DNA of 64,000 nt from an uncultured Gammaproteobacteria bacterium (GTDB lineage: Bacteria; Pseudomonadota; Gammaproteobacteria; Pseudomonadales; Pseudohongiellaceae): NCBI GenBank assembly GCA_913061515.1, contig CAJXSF010000008.1, positions 1 to 64,000 of the forward strand, written 5' to 3'. The translations under genes and the position numbers were made by a program. Positions 9,688 to 17,981 of this stretch are shown piece after piece. A model generated the notes under the pieces. It was not told the origin of the DNA. It worked only from the letters and a program-made list of their open reading frames with translations, and did no database searches. Every line of letters starts with the position of its first letter. Within the stretch, counting starts at the first letter, position 1.

Positions 9688-11233
9688 AACTTAGCTCCTT
9701 CAGATACCCATCCATCTTCCCATTAAGCTCGATCACCCGCTGCTCAATCGCCTCGCGCTCCGCAAGTACTATCGCGAGATCGATCTCCTCTTCCTCCTCA
9801 AATGTATCCACATACCGCGGAATGTTGAGATTGTAGTCGTTTTCAGCAATCTGGCTCAGCGGCGCAAGGTAACTATACTTATCAATCGTTTCGCGCGACG
9901 CCAGAGTGCTGATGATCTTTTCAACATGCTCATCCAGCAGGTTGTTCTGGTTCTTGCCCTTTTCATACTCGTTACTGGCATCAATAAAGAGCACGTTCTC
10001 GCTGTCTTCACGGCATTTTTTAAACACCAGGATCGCCGCTGGAATACCGGTACCAAAGAATAAGTTAGCCGGCAGGCCAATTACCGCATCCAGCGCATTC
10101 ATCTCCCGAACTATGTGCTCACGGATATGGCCTTCGCTTGATCCTCGGAATAACACTCCATGCGGCACTACCACCGCGGCAGTACCGTTATCATCTAGCT
10201 GAAACAGCATGTGTTGGATAAACGCCATGTCCGCTTTAGTTTTTGGCGCGAGCTTGCCGTAAGGGGAGAAACGATCATCGTTGAGCAGTAGCGGGTTGGC
10301 TGACCAGTTCAGGGAGAATGGGGGATTGGCCACAATTGCCTCAAAGCGCAGATCCAGATGCTGGGGACGTTCTAAGGTGTCATCCTGTTTGATGTCAAAG
10401 TCCTTGTAATGCACCCCATGCAAAATCATGTTCATGCGCGCCAAGTTGAATGTGGTGCGGTTGAACTCTTGGCCATAGAAGTGGCCGACTGTGTTAACCT
10501 TTTTTGCCACTCGCAGCAGCAGTGAACCCGACCCACAAGTAGGATCATATACCGATTTAAGTTTGTCTTTGCCAAGCGATACAGCGCGGGCCAGAATCTC
10601 AGAGACTTTCTGAGGGGTGTAAAACTCACCGGCCTTTTTGCCGGCATCAGAGGCAAAGTTACTGATTAAATATTCGTAGCTGTCACCGATCACATCGGCA
10701 TCGGTATCATCCAGTCGAAAATCGATATCATCCAATCGGATCAGGATCTCACGGATGATGCTGTTTCTATCGTCTGGGGTTTTGCCAAGTTTTGAGGAGT
10801 TCAGATCCATGTCTTCAAACAGATGTACGAAATCGGCCTCTGACTCCTGACCGCGAGTGCTGTTCTCAATGTCACGCAGGACCTGCGCCAAATGACCTAG
10901 AATAAAGGCCTCTTTGTCATCACGGATCTGCTTTGCGATTGCACTGAAAAGCTGATCTGGGTTGAGGTGGTAGCCCAGAGAGTCGACAGCCTCTCCTTTA
11001 ATCGCCTCGATCATCTCGGCATGCTCATCCTTCGCGGGATCCAACTGCTTGTAATCTAGCTCCTCGTCCGCCAACGCATCCTGCGCCATGGTTAGAAGTC
11101 GTTCCGAAAGGAACTTATAAAAAATAAAGCCCAGAATGTAATCGCGATATTCATCGCCAGCCATCCGCCCACGCAGCAAATTACAGATTGCCCAGAGCTG
11201 TTGTTGGAGTTGTCGTTTTTGTTCTTCAGACAT
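9677..11233 (-). CDS. hsdM: Type I restriction-modification N6-adenine methyltransferase subunit M
   Basis: Methylates adenine in the site chosen by HsdS and protects host DNA. The protein is 518 residues, a normal length. An N-terminal helical HsdM_N domain (1-150) precedes the methyltransferase domain with the SAM-binding motif DPTCGSG (230-236) and the catalytic NPPF (303-306). G-E-F-Y-T-P (202-207) is the usual lead-in. The ATG at 11233 has an AAGGA site 8 bp upstream. It is the first gene of the four-gene operon; the resolvase gene ends 42 bp upstream on the same strand and could share its transcript. Confidence 0.95.
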   Translation of the reverse strand: MSEEQKRQLQQQLWAICNLLRGRMAGDEYRDYILGFIFYKFLSERLLTMAQDALADEELDYKQLDPAKDEHAEMIEAIKGEAVDSLGYHLNPDQLFSAIAKQIRDDKEAFILGHLAQVLRDIENSTRGQESEADFVHLFEDMDLNSSKLGKTPDDRNSIIREILIRLDDIDFRLDDTDADVIGDSYEYLISNFASDAGKKAGEFYTPQKVSEILARAVSLGKDKLKSVYDPTCGSGSLLLRVAKKVNTVGHFYGQEFNRTTFNLARMNMILHGVHYKDFDIKQDDTLERPQHLDLRFEAIVANPPFSLNWSANPLLLNDDRFSPYGKLAPKTKADMAFIQHMLFQLDDNGTAAVVVPHGVLFRGSSEGHIREHIVREMNALDAVIGLPANLFFGTGIPAAILVFKKCREDSENVLFIDASNEYEKGKNQNNLLDEHVEKIISTLASRETIDKYSYLAPLSQIAENDYNLNIPRYVDTFEEEEEIDLAIVLAEREAIEQRVIELNGKMDGYLKELSYGV

Positions 11234-11275
11234 GCGTTAAATCCTTATAAATGGTGTTGCTGATTATTCCGTTTA

Positions 11276-11839
11276 TCAAAGGGGATATCCATGCCGCTTG
11301 AGGGAGACATTTAATGTTGTTCTGCTGACCTTGAAATGCTGAGCAATCTCGGCCTTGGTCATCTGAGGGTCAGATAGCATGGCTGCGGCTTTTTTAACAT
11401 CTGAAGATGACAAAGACGGCCGGCGTCCGCCTTTCCTACCCCGAGCCCTCGCTGCAGCAAGTCCGGCTTTGGTTCTTTCGAGAATCAGGCTGTGCTCGAA
11501 CTCAGCCAGCGCACCGAAAATATGGAAAATTAGCTTGCCGCTAGCACTGGTTGTGTCAATGGATTCAGTCAGCGACCGAAAGCCAATCTCACGCTGGTGA
11601 AGATCCTCTATAATCTCTACCAAATCCTTCAATGATCGGGCCAGACGGTCCATCCTCCAGACGGCTAGGGTGTCGCCCTTGCGCAAAGTGCGCAAACAGG
11701 CTGACAACTCTGGACGTGCCTTGAGGGTGCCAGTCATTTTCTCAGTAAAAATCTGCTGACAGCCAGCCTGTTTAAGCGCATCAGTCTGTAGCTCGGCGTT
11801 TTGGTCCTGGGTGCTGACTCTGGCGTAACCAATAATCAT
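11276..11839 (-). CDS. Serine recombinase, resolvase/invertase family
   Basis: Site-specific serine recombinase of the resolvase/DNA-invertase family, 187 residues and full length. The catalytic serine is in YARVST near the N terminus. The conserved WRMDRLARS and the E-helix GALAEFEHSLILERT are present, followed by a G-R-x-x-G-R-R-P linker and a C-terminal helix-turn-helix (about 150-187). It probably resolves cointegrates or inverts a segment of this element. It lies upstream of the hsd operon on the same strand. No hsdS inversion cassette is visible, so control of restriction specificity is not supported. A candidate crossover or binding site is the inverted repeat at 11932-11961. Confidence 0.88.
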   Translation of the reverse strand: MIIGYARVSTQDQNAELQTDALKQAGCQQIFTEKMTGTLKARPELSACLRTLRKGDTLAVWRMDRLARSLKDLVEIIEDLHQREIGFRSLTESIDTTSASGKLIFHIFGALAEFEHSLILERTKAGLAAARARGRKGGRRPSLSSSDVKKAAAMLSDPQMTKAEIAQHFKVSRTTLNVSLKRHGYPL

Positions 11840-12300
11840 AAGAAAACGTACCTTATCTAGTTATAGATTCTTGTACGGGTTTATGATCGCAATTGCAACC
11901 AGAAAAAGACGGTTTAAGGGGAAATTCAGATGCGTCCAGGAAACGACCGTATTCTGGACGCGGCTTTCGAAAGGCAGTACAAAATTGAAATACAAAAATG
12001 GGCGGTAATTGAGAGGTTCTAGGTTAAGAAGTAAAAACTCAGATTGCTTTGGGTCAAAAACCTTTACTGTTACTGATAGTAGGTATAGGCAGGAATACAA
12101 TTTGTATCACCAGTGTCGATGTTCAGCTTTAGATAAATATAAAAAGCGTGTAAGGACAAAAGGCAGTTATCGAAGATATATTTTATCACAGGGTTAAGGC
12201 TTTGAACTCGCTTGGCAACGCTCTAGGTTGCTTAATAAAGGCCGGCAATTCCTTAATCAAAACTAACGCCGACTATAGGTATTTATTTGAATTGCAATGC
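11840..12300. other. Intergenic region between resolvase and XRE gene
   Basis: About 460 bp without a credible gene. It holds the inverted repeat at 11932-11961 and is otherwise AT-rich. Short open frames on both strands have no domain and no good ribosome binding site. Confidence 0.5.
11932..11961. repeat. 8-bp inverted repeat upstream of resolvase
   Basis: GCGTCCAG (11932-11939) and CTGGACGC (11954-11961) form a perfect inverted repeat with a 14-bp spacer, about 100 bp before the resolvase start. Resolvase recombination sites commonly sit upstream of the gene and consist of such pairs of inverted half-sites. Only this pair is seen. Confidence 0.35.
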
Positions 12301-12534
12301 CTACTTCATTAGTATTTTCAGCGTGTTAGCGGGATCAAGATTTAGCGCCTCGCAATACTGCACATACTGGTAGATATCCAACTTGCGCTGGTTAGCCTCA
12401 ACTTTCTGTACGAAGCTGTGAGGTTCTTTAATTATACCCCCCAGATCACGCATACTGAGCCCCAGAGAAACCCTCCGTTTTCTCAGCATCTCATTGAGTT
12501 GCTTATATTTATCTGATGATATTGCCTTGTTCAT
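12301..12534 (-). CDS. XRE-family helix-turn-helix regulator
   Basis: A 77-residue single-domain DNA-binding protein. The helix-turn-helix covers about residues 20-60 (R-R-V-S-L-G-L-S-M-R-D-L-G and F-V-Q-K-V-E-A-N-Q-R-K-L-D pattern). Such proteins usually repress their own promoter and that of a divergent gene. Two palindromes of identical format (12536-12552 and 12563-12579) lie directly upstream of its start codon, between it and the divergent gene at 12624, and are the obvious operators. It sits just outside the recombinase trio and probably controls the island module. Confidence 0.85.
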   Translation of the reverse strand: MNKAISSDKYKQLNEMLRKRRVSLGLSMRDLGGIIKEPHSFVQKVEANQRKLDIYQYVQYCEALNLDPANTLKILMK

Positions 12535-12535
12535 C

Positions 12536-12552
12536 GTACCAGAATAAGGTAC
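12536..12552. promoter_or_regulatory. Proximal operator GTACC-N7-GGTAC
   Basis: A 17-bp palindrome, GTACC then AGAATAA then GGTAC, ending one base before the XRE start codon. It has the same format as the second palindrome 27 bp away centre to centre. It is the likely binding site of the XRE protein and would block its own expression. Confidence 0.6.
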
Positions 12553-12562
12553 ATTTCATTAT

Positions 12563-12579
12563 GTACCCTTAAAGGGTAC
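12563..12579. promoter_or_regulatory. Distal operator, perfect 17-bp palindrome
   Basis: GTACCCTT-A-AAGGGTAC is a perfect palindrome sharing the GTACC-N7-GGTAC frame with the site at 12536. It lies 44 bp before the divergent gene at 12624, so regulator binding could control both directions. Confidence 0.65.
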
Positions 12580-12623
12580 GCCTAGAACTTCAGCACTCAC
12601 TTACTTTAAGAACTGATCATTGT

Positions 12624-13358
12624 ATGAACATGCCGACCCATTCCGCGGCAATAGAGGATGACAAATTAAACATCACGCATCAGATCATCACCGCATCCTT
12701 ATTGGCCGCTTTACCTGACGATCAGCAGACGTTCTCTTTGAATCAGCCCTGGGCCTCGGACTTTACGCCTACCCCTGACTTATCCTCCACTCTCCTTAAC
12801 ACTCTGATATCCCAAAAGACGATATCCATATATGAGTCGGGGTATAAAACGAATACTATTTATCAACTTGAGATTGACAACAGTAGTGCCAACCTTAGGC
12901 AGTTAATAACGCAGGTTAAAACGGCACCAAAAGAACACACTACTGAGATAATGCTATTAATCATGGACCTAATTGCTGCCGAGTGTATGGAGTTTCTTGC
13001 ACACCAGCTCTCACAGCAAGACCTAGCCTTAGATCTTAGCTACAAACCGCCACTAGAACTCTACGAATTGTTAAAACTGAATTCTTGCTCTGAAGTACAC
13101 ATGCTCATCTGGCTAGCACTCAAATCAATATCTAATAGTGATCTTCGAATATTTAGAGCAGCATCTGAAACTTCAGATATAGTCACACCTATCATCGCTC
13201 AAGCTAAGCAAATTAATAGAAACTATCGATATTATAAGAAAAAGATAAAACCATTCCGAAAATTCAAAGGATTTAGTCATACAGCGCTCAACAACATACT
13301 ATTTTCACAATACCTAGGATGTGGCACTAGCTATTACACAACATCTTGGCAGGTTTAG
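12624..13358 (+). CDS. Unrecognised protein between XRE regulator and recombinase trio
   Basis: I do not recognise this 244-residue protein. It is soluble, mostly helical in appearance, rich in L, S and T in the first two thirds, and ends in a basic aromatic segment (Y-Y-K-K-K-I-K-P-F-R-K-F-K, about 203-215) that could bind nucleic acid. There is no signal peptide or membrane segment. The ribosome binding site is weak. It is divergent from the XRE gene, lies under the two operators, and ends 155 bp before the start of the trio, which has its own promoter. Its position suggests a role tied to the mobile module, but nothing in the sequence proves it. Confidence 0.55.
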   Translation: MNMPTHSAAIEDDKLNITHQIITASLLAALPDDQQTFSLNQPWASDFTPTPDLSSTLLNTLISQKTISIYESGYKTNTIYQLEIDNSSANLRQLITQVKTAPKEHTTEIMLLIMDLIAAECMEFLAHQLSQQDLALDLSYKPPLELYELLKLNSCSEVHMLIWLALKSISNSDLRIFRAASETSDIVTPIIAQAKQINRNYRYYKKKIKPFRKFKGFSHTALNNILFSQYLGCGTSYYTTSWQV

Positions 13359-13405
13359 CCTCAACTCTTCTCCAAAAATAGAGTCAGATCTAACGACTGA
13401 GTGTA

Positions 13406-13435
13406 TTGACAGGCTGTTTTTTTACACAGTATTCT
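13406..13435 (+). promoter_or_regulatory. Predicted sigma-70 promoter of the recombinase trio
   Basis: TTGACA at 13406-13411 is a perfect -35 box. With an 18-bp spacer it is followed by TATTCT at 13430-13435, an acceptable -10 box. The spacer contains seven Ts then ACACAG. The next good translation start is the ATG at 13514, so the frame opening at 13406 is the promoter and not coding. Confidence 0.5.
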
Positions 13436-13513
13436 TGGTTCGCGACTTTTCGAAGAGGATCTAATATTAAGAATTTTTTACTTGAGAAAGTAGCAGGAAG
13501 AAGATCTTCTTGG

Positions 13514-14857
13514 ATGCTGCTATCTCTCCATACTTCAAATTCTAACGATGTTGAGTACAAACCCTTCACTCAATATGTCGAGTGGCTTGAATTTACTAAG
13601 GGCTATGCTAGCGCAACTGTTGAACAGTATGCGGGACATGTAGCTCGTTTTATCGATTTTGTTTATGAAGCTTCAACTATGAAGCTCGAAAACAGCGATA
13701 TTTCAAACGTATTGTACTTCTACCAAGACTACTTGCTATATGCCCGTGAAAGTGAAAATCCTATCGTTCTTAAGCTATGTGAGCGACTGGGAAAAGAAAA
13801 TCAGACTTCTGTAAGCTCGGTATCTCAAGGGATTGAAGCGGCAATTAGCGGATTTCTTACTCTTCAAATTATAAAGAGCGAGTCTATTGATCAAACAAAT
13901 GTATTCACAAAATTCGTTACAAACGGGGTTATGCTTTCATCTAGCCAGAAGAAAGCTATCAAAGATTCCAGCTGGCTCGCTAGCACTATCAGGGGAAGCC
14001 TTGAGCGTTGCTTCTCAAATAAAAGAAAGGCTAAAGTGTTCTCGATTTCAAAACAAACCAGAGCCGCCCAGAAAAAAAAGTACGACAACAACGAAGACTA
14101 CCCCTTAGAACGAGTTGAAGATCTCCTAGCACAAAAACCTAAGCGAACCTCAGCATGTTTTCATAGAGATATGGCAATCTATTCGCTATTAGCTGCCATT
14201 GGCTGCAGAACTCACGAAGCACTTCAATTGCGCATAGGTGATATCAATTTTGAGGAGCGCAAAATTCGATTAATTAGTCCATTTTCTCGTAATAACCAAG
14301 GGCTAACATCGGAGGAGGCAAAAAAGCTACGTTGGAAGGGTCGAGAAACCGAAACGGTGCTGCCAGTGTACCCGTTTGACGATCATTTTTGGGAGCATCT
14401 GCGCTACTACCTTAAGGACTTCTTTAGAACCAATGTTAGCCATGATTTTCTTTTCCAAAAAGCAAATGGAAGACCTTACTTCATAACCAATCGAAGCGAT
14501 AGAAATAAGCAGTTTAAAAAATATGCTGCTGCAAGTGGCTTTGAGAATATAAAGCTAGCGCTCCACAGCCTAAGGCATATGTATGGGCGTTACTTGCTTA
14601 ACTACTATCCAAATGGAAAAGGTGGTTACGGCATGCCAATGGAGTACGTCCAGATTCTCATGGGGCATGGGAGCGCAAATTCCACAAAAATGTATGCTAT
14701 TCATGATACCGATATACTTGAGGCATACATCGAAGCAGCCAACCGCATTAATCACGGTGAGCGCACTAGTCTTTTTGATATTAAGAATCAATATATAGAT
14801 GCTCAAATCAAACAACTTCAAGGTCAGAAAAAGGAGTTGCCTAAGCATGTTCAATAG
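13514..14857 (+). CDS. gmtY: Tyrosine recombinase, gamma-mobile-trio GmtY-like
   Basis: Site-specific tyrosine recombinase, 447 residues. An N-terminal SAM-like core-binding part (about 15-130) is followed by the catalytic domain with a complete set of residues: R232 (AIGCRTHEA), H351-x-x-R354 (LHSLRH), H385 (MGHGS) and nucleophile Y394 (KMYAIHD). It is the first of three overlapping genes whose order, sizes and domain content match the gamma-mobile-trio described on gammaproteobacterial islands carrying defence genes. The ATG at 13514 has a GGAAGAAG site upstream; a TTG at 13406 coincides with a -35 box and is rejected. The family name is from memory of the architecture, not a database hit. 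Confidence 0.78.
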   Translation: MLLSLHTSNSNDVEYKPFTQYVEWLEFTKGYASATVEQYAGHVARFIDFVYEASTMKLENSDISNVLYFYQDYLLYARESENPIVLKLCERLGKENQTSVSSVSQGIEAAISGFLTLQIIKSESIDQTNVFTKFVTNGVMLSSSQKKAIKDSSWLASTIRGSLERCFSNKRKAKVFSISKQTRAAQKKKYDNNEDYPLERVEDLLAQKPKRTSACFHRDMAIYSLLAAIGCRTHEALQLRIGDINFEERKIRLISPFSRNNQGLTSEEAKKLRWKGRETETVLPVYPFDDHFWEHLRYYLKDFFRTNVSHDFLFQKANGRPYFITNRSDRNKQFKKYAAASGFENIKLALHSLRHMYGRYLLNYYPNGKGGYGMPMEYVQILMGHGSANSTKMYAIHDTDILEAYIEAANRINHGERTSLFDIKNQYIDAQIKQLQGQKKELPKHVQ

Positions 14858-17800
14858 TACGAAAGATATAGTCTTCGTAAAGCATGGTGAACATTTATAC
14901 AGCTCTATTATTGAAAGTATCACTAACGCTAGGACCCTTGTTGCTAACGCTTTTAAGAAAAGTGTGCTTACCCCAGAAGAAGGTGGTTCTAAAAACTATC
15001 CTTACGCAACCATTTTTAGATTTTTAGACGGTTACAATACCTCCCGCAACAAACATATCTTTAATGAAGGGTGGGTACGAAACGTCCTTAGACTGGCATT
15101 GGAAGGAATACAGAGTCATGAAAGCGTGTATCTAATTTGTACCGAGCAAGGAAAATTCCGAAAACTAAACAATCGCCTAACTTCAGCATGTAAAGCAGAT
15201 GCGATTTTGCTGCTACATTTTCTCTGGGTCGACAAAGCGATACTACTTCCCGTAAAGACATCCATGCCAAGCAGAAGAGGTGTAGTTGGCAAACAACTCT
15301 ATCTTCAAACCGAATTTCTGCCAGAGCTACTACGAATCTTTACTGACAGTGACAATAAATTTCCGCTGAAAGATGTCGTGGGTCAGACAGCGGTAAAAAA
15401 CACACTTTGGTATGCATACAGGATCATCCGCGCTAGTGACTGGTACAGGGTTCGTGAAATTAAACCTGAAGATATCATGGAAGCTTCTGATTTCGCTAAC
15501 AAGCATCACGGCTACCCCTTTACTCTGCGTCAGTGGCTATTAAGTTTATCGTCTATATACCCTGAAGTACCCTATAACACAGCCAACATACCTGCTAACA
15601 AAATGGGTGGTAATCTTTGGGAAAGGTCCGAATTAGGAGAGCTCGCTAGCGCAAAGAACCATGGATTTGACGACATTACAAACACGAAAATATCCGAATG
15701 GCTTAAGTACGCTCAATATTTTGGACTGGCAAAGAAGAGACAAGGAGTTAAAACATGGAAGAACTTTTTAAAATTTTCGTCCTTAGTCGCTACTTGGATC
15801 GTCAATGAAGTCGCTAAAGTAGACACTAACTTAGTACCTTCAATCTCCGAATTTAAACGTAAACATCTGGATGGGTTTGATGGAGTTAGAGGGTTTCTTG
15901 ACTATGTAAAAGGAGATACAACACCGAACTCATATAAAACCGCTCTATACAAAATCGAAAAGTTCTTTGATTACCTCGAAACATTCGATGAATTTGTGTT
16001 TAGAAACCAGATAAACAAAGATGTAGACTATCCTTTTGTGGCAAGAAAAAATATTACATCTAAAGTCATTTTCGACAGTAATGTTTTTTCGCCACTTCTT
16101 AGCTTTGCTTATGCAATGACTGATTGGTCTTGGTATCTTTATGAAAAGTCAAAGAACGGACACCTACACAATACCTACCACAATAATAAGAAAGTAATCG
16201 ATACTGAAAGTGTAGGGTTCGTGCCGATTTTTTGGGTAGATGGGAAACCATACCCAATAAAGTATTTGACACCGAAGTTGGCACCATCTGCAGTTAGAAT
16301 GCTTAAGGGGCGGAGAACATCCACTAATGTGCCTGACATTCATTATATGAACCTACTTGTGGTCATTTTTGAAACAGGAATACGACTCATGTCTGCTCGC
16401 TGGCTGGATGTCAGAACCTACAGAAAATTAGTCAACAACCGAACGTTTCGTTCTCGTGATTACGGACTAACAAAGTTATTTGTTAATACTGATAAAGTTG
16501 GAGGTCCTTGGATATCCACCGTTTCAAATACTGTAATTGAAATATTGGACAGACAAGCTGAATACCGTAACTCTATGGACGAATCATGCCTTAAAATAGA
16601 AAGCTGGTATGATGGCCACGAAGAATCGCCATTCGGAAAAATTCTACCGCTGTTTTCGACAGGTGGCGTTTCGAGAGGCTGTGTCACGTTAGAAACTCCC
16701 ACCGGCGATTCTTCTTTTAGAAACGCGCATAAGCTTTTCATGCATATCTTCCAAGCTTATTATTACGGCGCTACCGGTGAAGAAATCGTTGATTTGGCAT
16801 ACGACCCCACAGACAAAGAAAACTACAATACTTCCACCTCTACAGGATTTAGAAATATACTTGATGCCTTCGATCCACGCTTGATAGAGATTACACCGCA
16901 TAGTGCGCGATCCCAAATTGTTAGTCAGTACATTACCTTGCTTCCGCCTTCCGAGATCATGAAAATTACAGGGCACACCACAGAAGCGCACTGTGTTTAC
17001 TATGCACAGCTTGACAGAATAGTTCTTGAAAAAGCCAAATCAAAGCAGTTTGAAGAAATCATAAAAGAGATGTCTGAGCCTACATTAATTGCAGCCCACG
17101 AGCAGAACTCTTCTCTACGAGAAAGCTTTAGAAAGAACCGTGACGCGATGTTAAGCGATTTTGCAGCAACCAGCTTTACAACCAATAATCATCATAGGAA
17201 ATCTGATCCAGTAAACGCTGTAAAGCTACTGCAAACTAAAGATGCCGAAGAAATAGCATTCAATACAACGCATATTTGCCCATTCAACAACGTGTGCCCA
17301 GAAGAGGTACTTAAGCAGTTAGAAACTGACCAGAACAACAAACCCTGTGGTGGTTGTTTTTACTCGGTAAAAACGATAGACCACATACCTGCAATTCTGG
17401 CAAAGATTCGCGCTTTCACAGACGAATCAAATGAGCTTCAGCAGTATCTGAAAAATGCTAAAGCCAATGGTGCAGATGCGAGTTCACTATCATCGACTGC
17501 AGAAAGGAGAAAATTCCTTACTAATGAAATAATTGCCTGGACTGTAACGTTTCAATGTCTTGAACAAATGGCATCTGACCTTTCTCAACGCGACACTTGG
17601 CTCGTTCAAAAGCCCGAACTGCTTTCAAAGAAACTAACGCGAATCGAGATTCAAAACGAGGAATTTCACGGGCTTTTGGTTAAGTCTTCGGAGGCCAAAT
17701 CATATGCAGAGTTCTTCACTCCTTCTTTAGAGCATCAAATTGTTAAGGCACGTACTAAGTTGCTAGCACATACAGGTAATTTCAAAACACTGCTCGATAA

Positions 17801-17981
17801 CGTCCCATCAAAGTATGAACTTATTGATCAGTACCGAGGTATGGTTCAGTCTATTTGTTCGACTTTGGAGATTAAAGTTTCTGACCTAGCAGCTCAACTT
17901 GAAAAGCCACTGATTCTTCCAGATACTTTAGACACTCCGCTAGCGCTCTTATCGAACATAAGGAGTAGTAAAAATGGCTAG
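14847..17981 (+). CDS. gmtZ: Very large tyrosine-recombinase-like protein, GmtZ-like
   Basis: A 1044-residue protein, second gene of the trio. A long N-terminal part of about 450 residues has no recognised domain. Then come recombinase-like motifs: G-I-R (near 510), H-S-A-R (near 683), G-H-T-T (near 708) and a Y-Y pair (near 717). After the catalytic region are four cysteines of the form C-x5-C plus C-x2-C (about 810-838, CPFNNVC and CGGC), probably a zinc site. A helical C terminus follows. It starts at the ATG at 14847 with AAGGAG 11 bp upstream, overlapping the gmtY stop by 11 bp, so translation is likely coupled. An in-frame ATG at 14799 lies deeper inside gmtY and is less likely. Confidence 0.75.
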   Translation: MFNSTKDIVFVKHGEHLYSSIIESITNARTLVANAFKKSVLTPEEGGSKNYPYATIFRFLDGYNTSRNKHIFNEGWVRNVLRLALEGIQSHESVYLICTEQGKFRKLNNRLTSACKADAILLLHFLWVDKAILLPVKTSMPSRRGVVGKQLYLQTEFLPELLRIFTDSDNKFPLKDVVGQTAVKNTLWYAYRIIRASDWYRVREIKPEDIMEASDFANKHHGYPFTLRQWLLSLSSIYPEVPYNTANIPANKMGGNLWERSELGELASAKNHGFDDITNTKISEWLKYAQYFGLAKKRQGVKTWKNFLKFSSLVATWIVNEVAKVDTNLVPSISEFKRKHLDGFDGVRGFLDYVKGDTTPNSYKTALYKIEKFFDYLETFDEFVFRNQINKDVDYPFVARKNITSKVIFDSNVFSPLLSFAYAMTDWSWYLYEKSKNGHLHNTYHNNKKVIDTESVGFVPIFWVDGKPYPIKYLTPKLAPSAVRMLKGRRTSTNVPDIHYMNLLVVIFETGIRLMSARWLDVRTYRKLVNNRTFRSRDYGLTKLFVNTDKVGGPWISTVSNTVIEILDRQAEYRNSMDESCLKIESWYDGHEESPFGKILPLFSTGGVSRGCVTLETPTGDSSFRNAHKLFMHIFQAYYYGATGEEIVDLAYDPTDKENYNTSTSTGFRNILDAFDPRLIEITPHSARSQIVSQYITLLPPSEIMKITGHTTEAHCVYYAQLDRIVLEKAKSKQFEEIIKEMSEPTLIAAHEQNSSLRESFRKNRDAMLSDFAATSFTTNNHHRKSDPVNAVKLLQTKDAEEIAFNTTHICPFNNVCPEEVLKQLETDQNNKPCGGCFYSVKTIDHIPAILAKIRAFTDESNELQQYLKNAKANGADASSLSSTAERRKFLTNEIIAWTVTFQCLEQMASDLSQRDTWLVQKPELLSKKLTRIEIQNEEFHGLLVKSSEAKSYAEFFTPSLEHQIVKARTKLLAHTGNFKTLLDNVPSKYELIDQYRGMVQSICSTLEIKVSDLAAQLEKPLILPDTLDTPLALLSNIRSSKNG

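Noticed and set aside
8419-11839. Resolvase as a switch that inverts hsdS
   Set aside because: Only one hsdS is present, its internal repeats are direct and no inverted partial hsdS copy is nearby.
12009-12197. 62-residue frame between resolvase and XRE genes
   Set aside because: Low-complexity basic sequence without a ribosome binding site or domain.
13412-13428. Poly-T plus ACACAG as a fourth transposon-end repeat
   Set aside because: It resembles the 4431-4494 motif but lies within the spacer of a good promoter and stands alone.
13406-13513. Longer gmtY start at TTG 13406
   Set aside because: The TTG is part of a perfect -35 box and the 36 extra residues do not resemble a recombinase N terminus.
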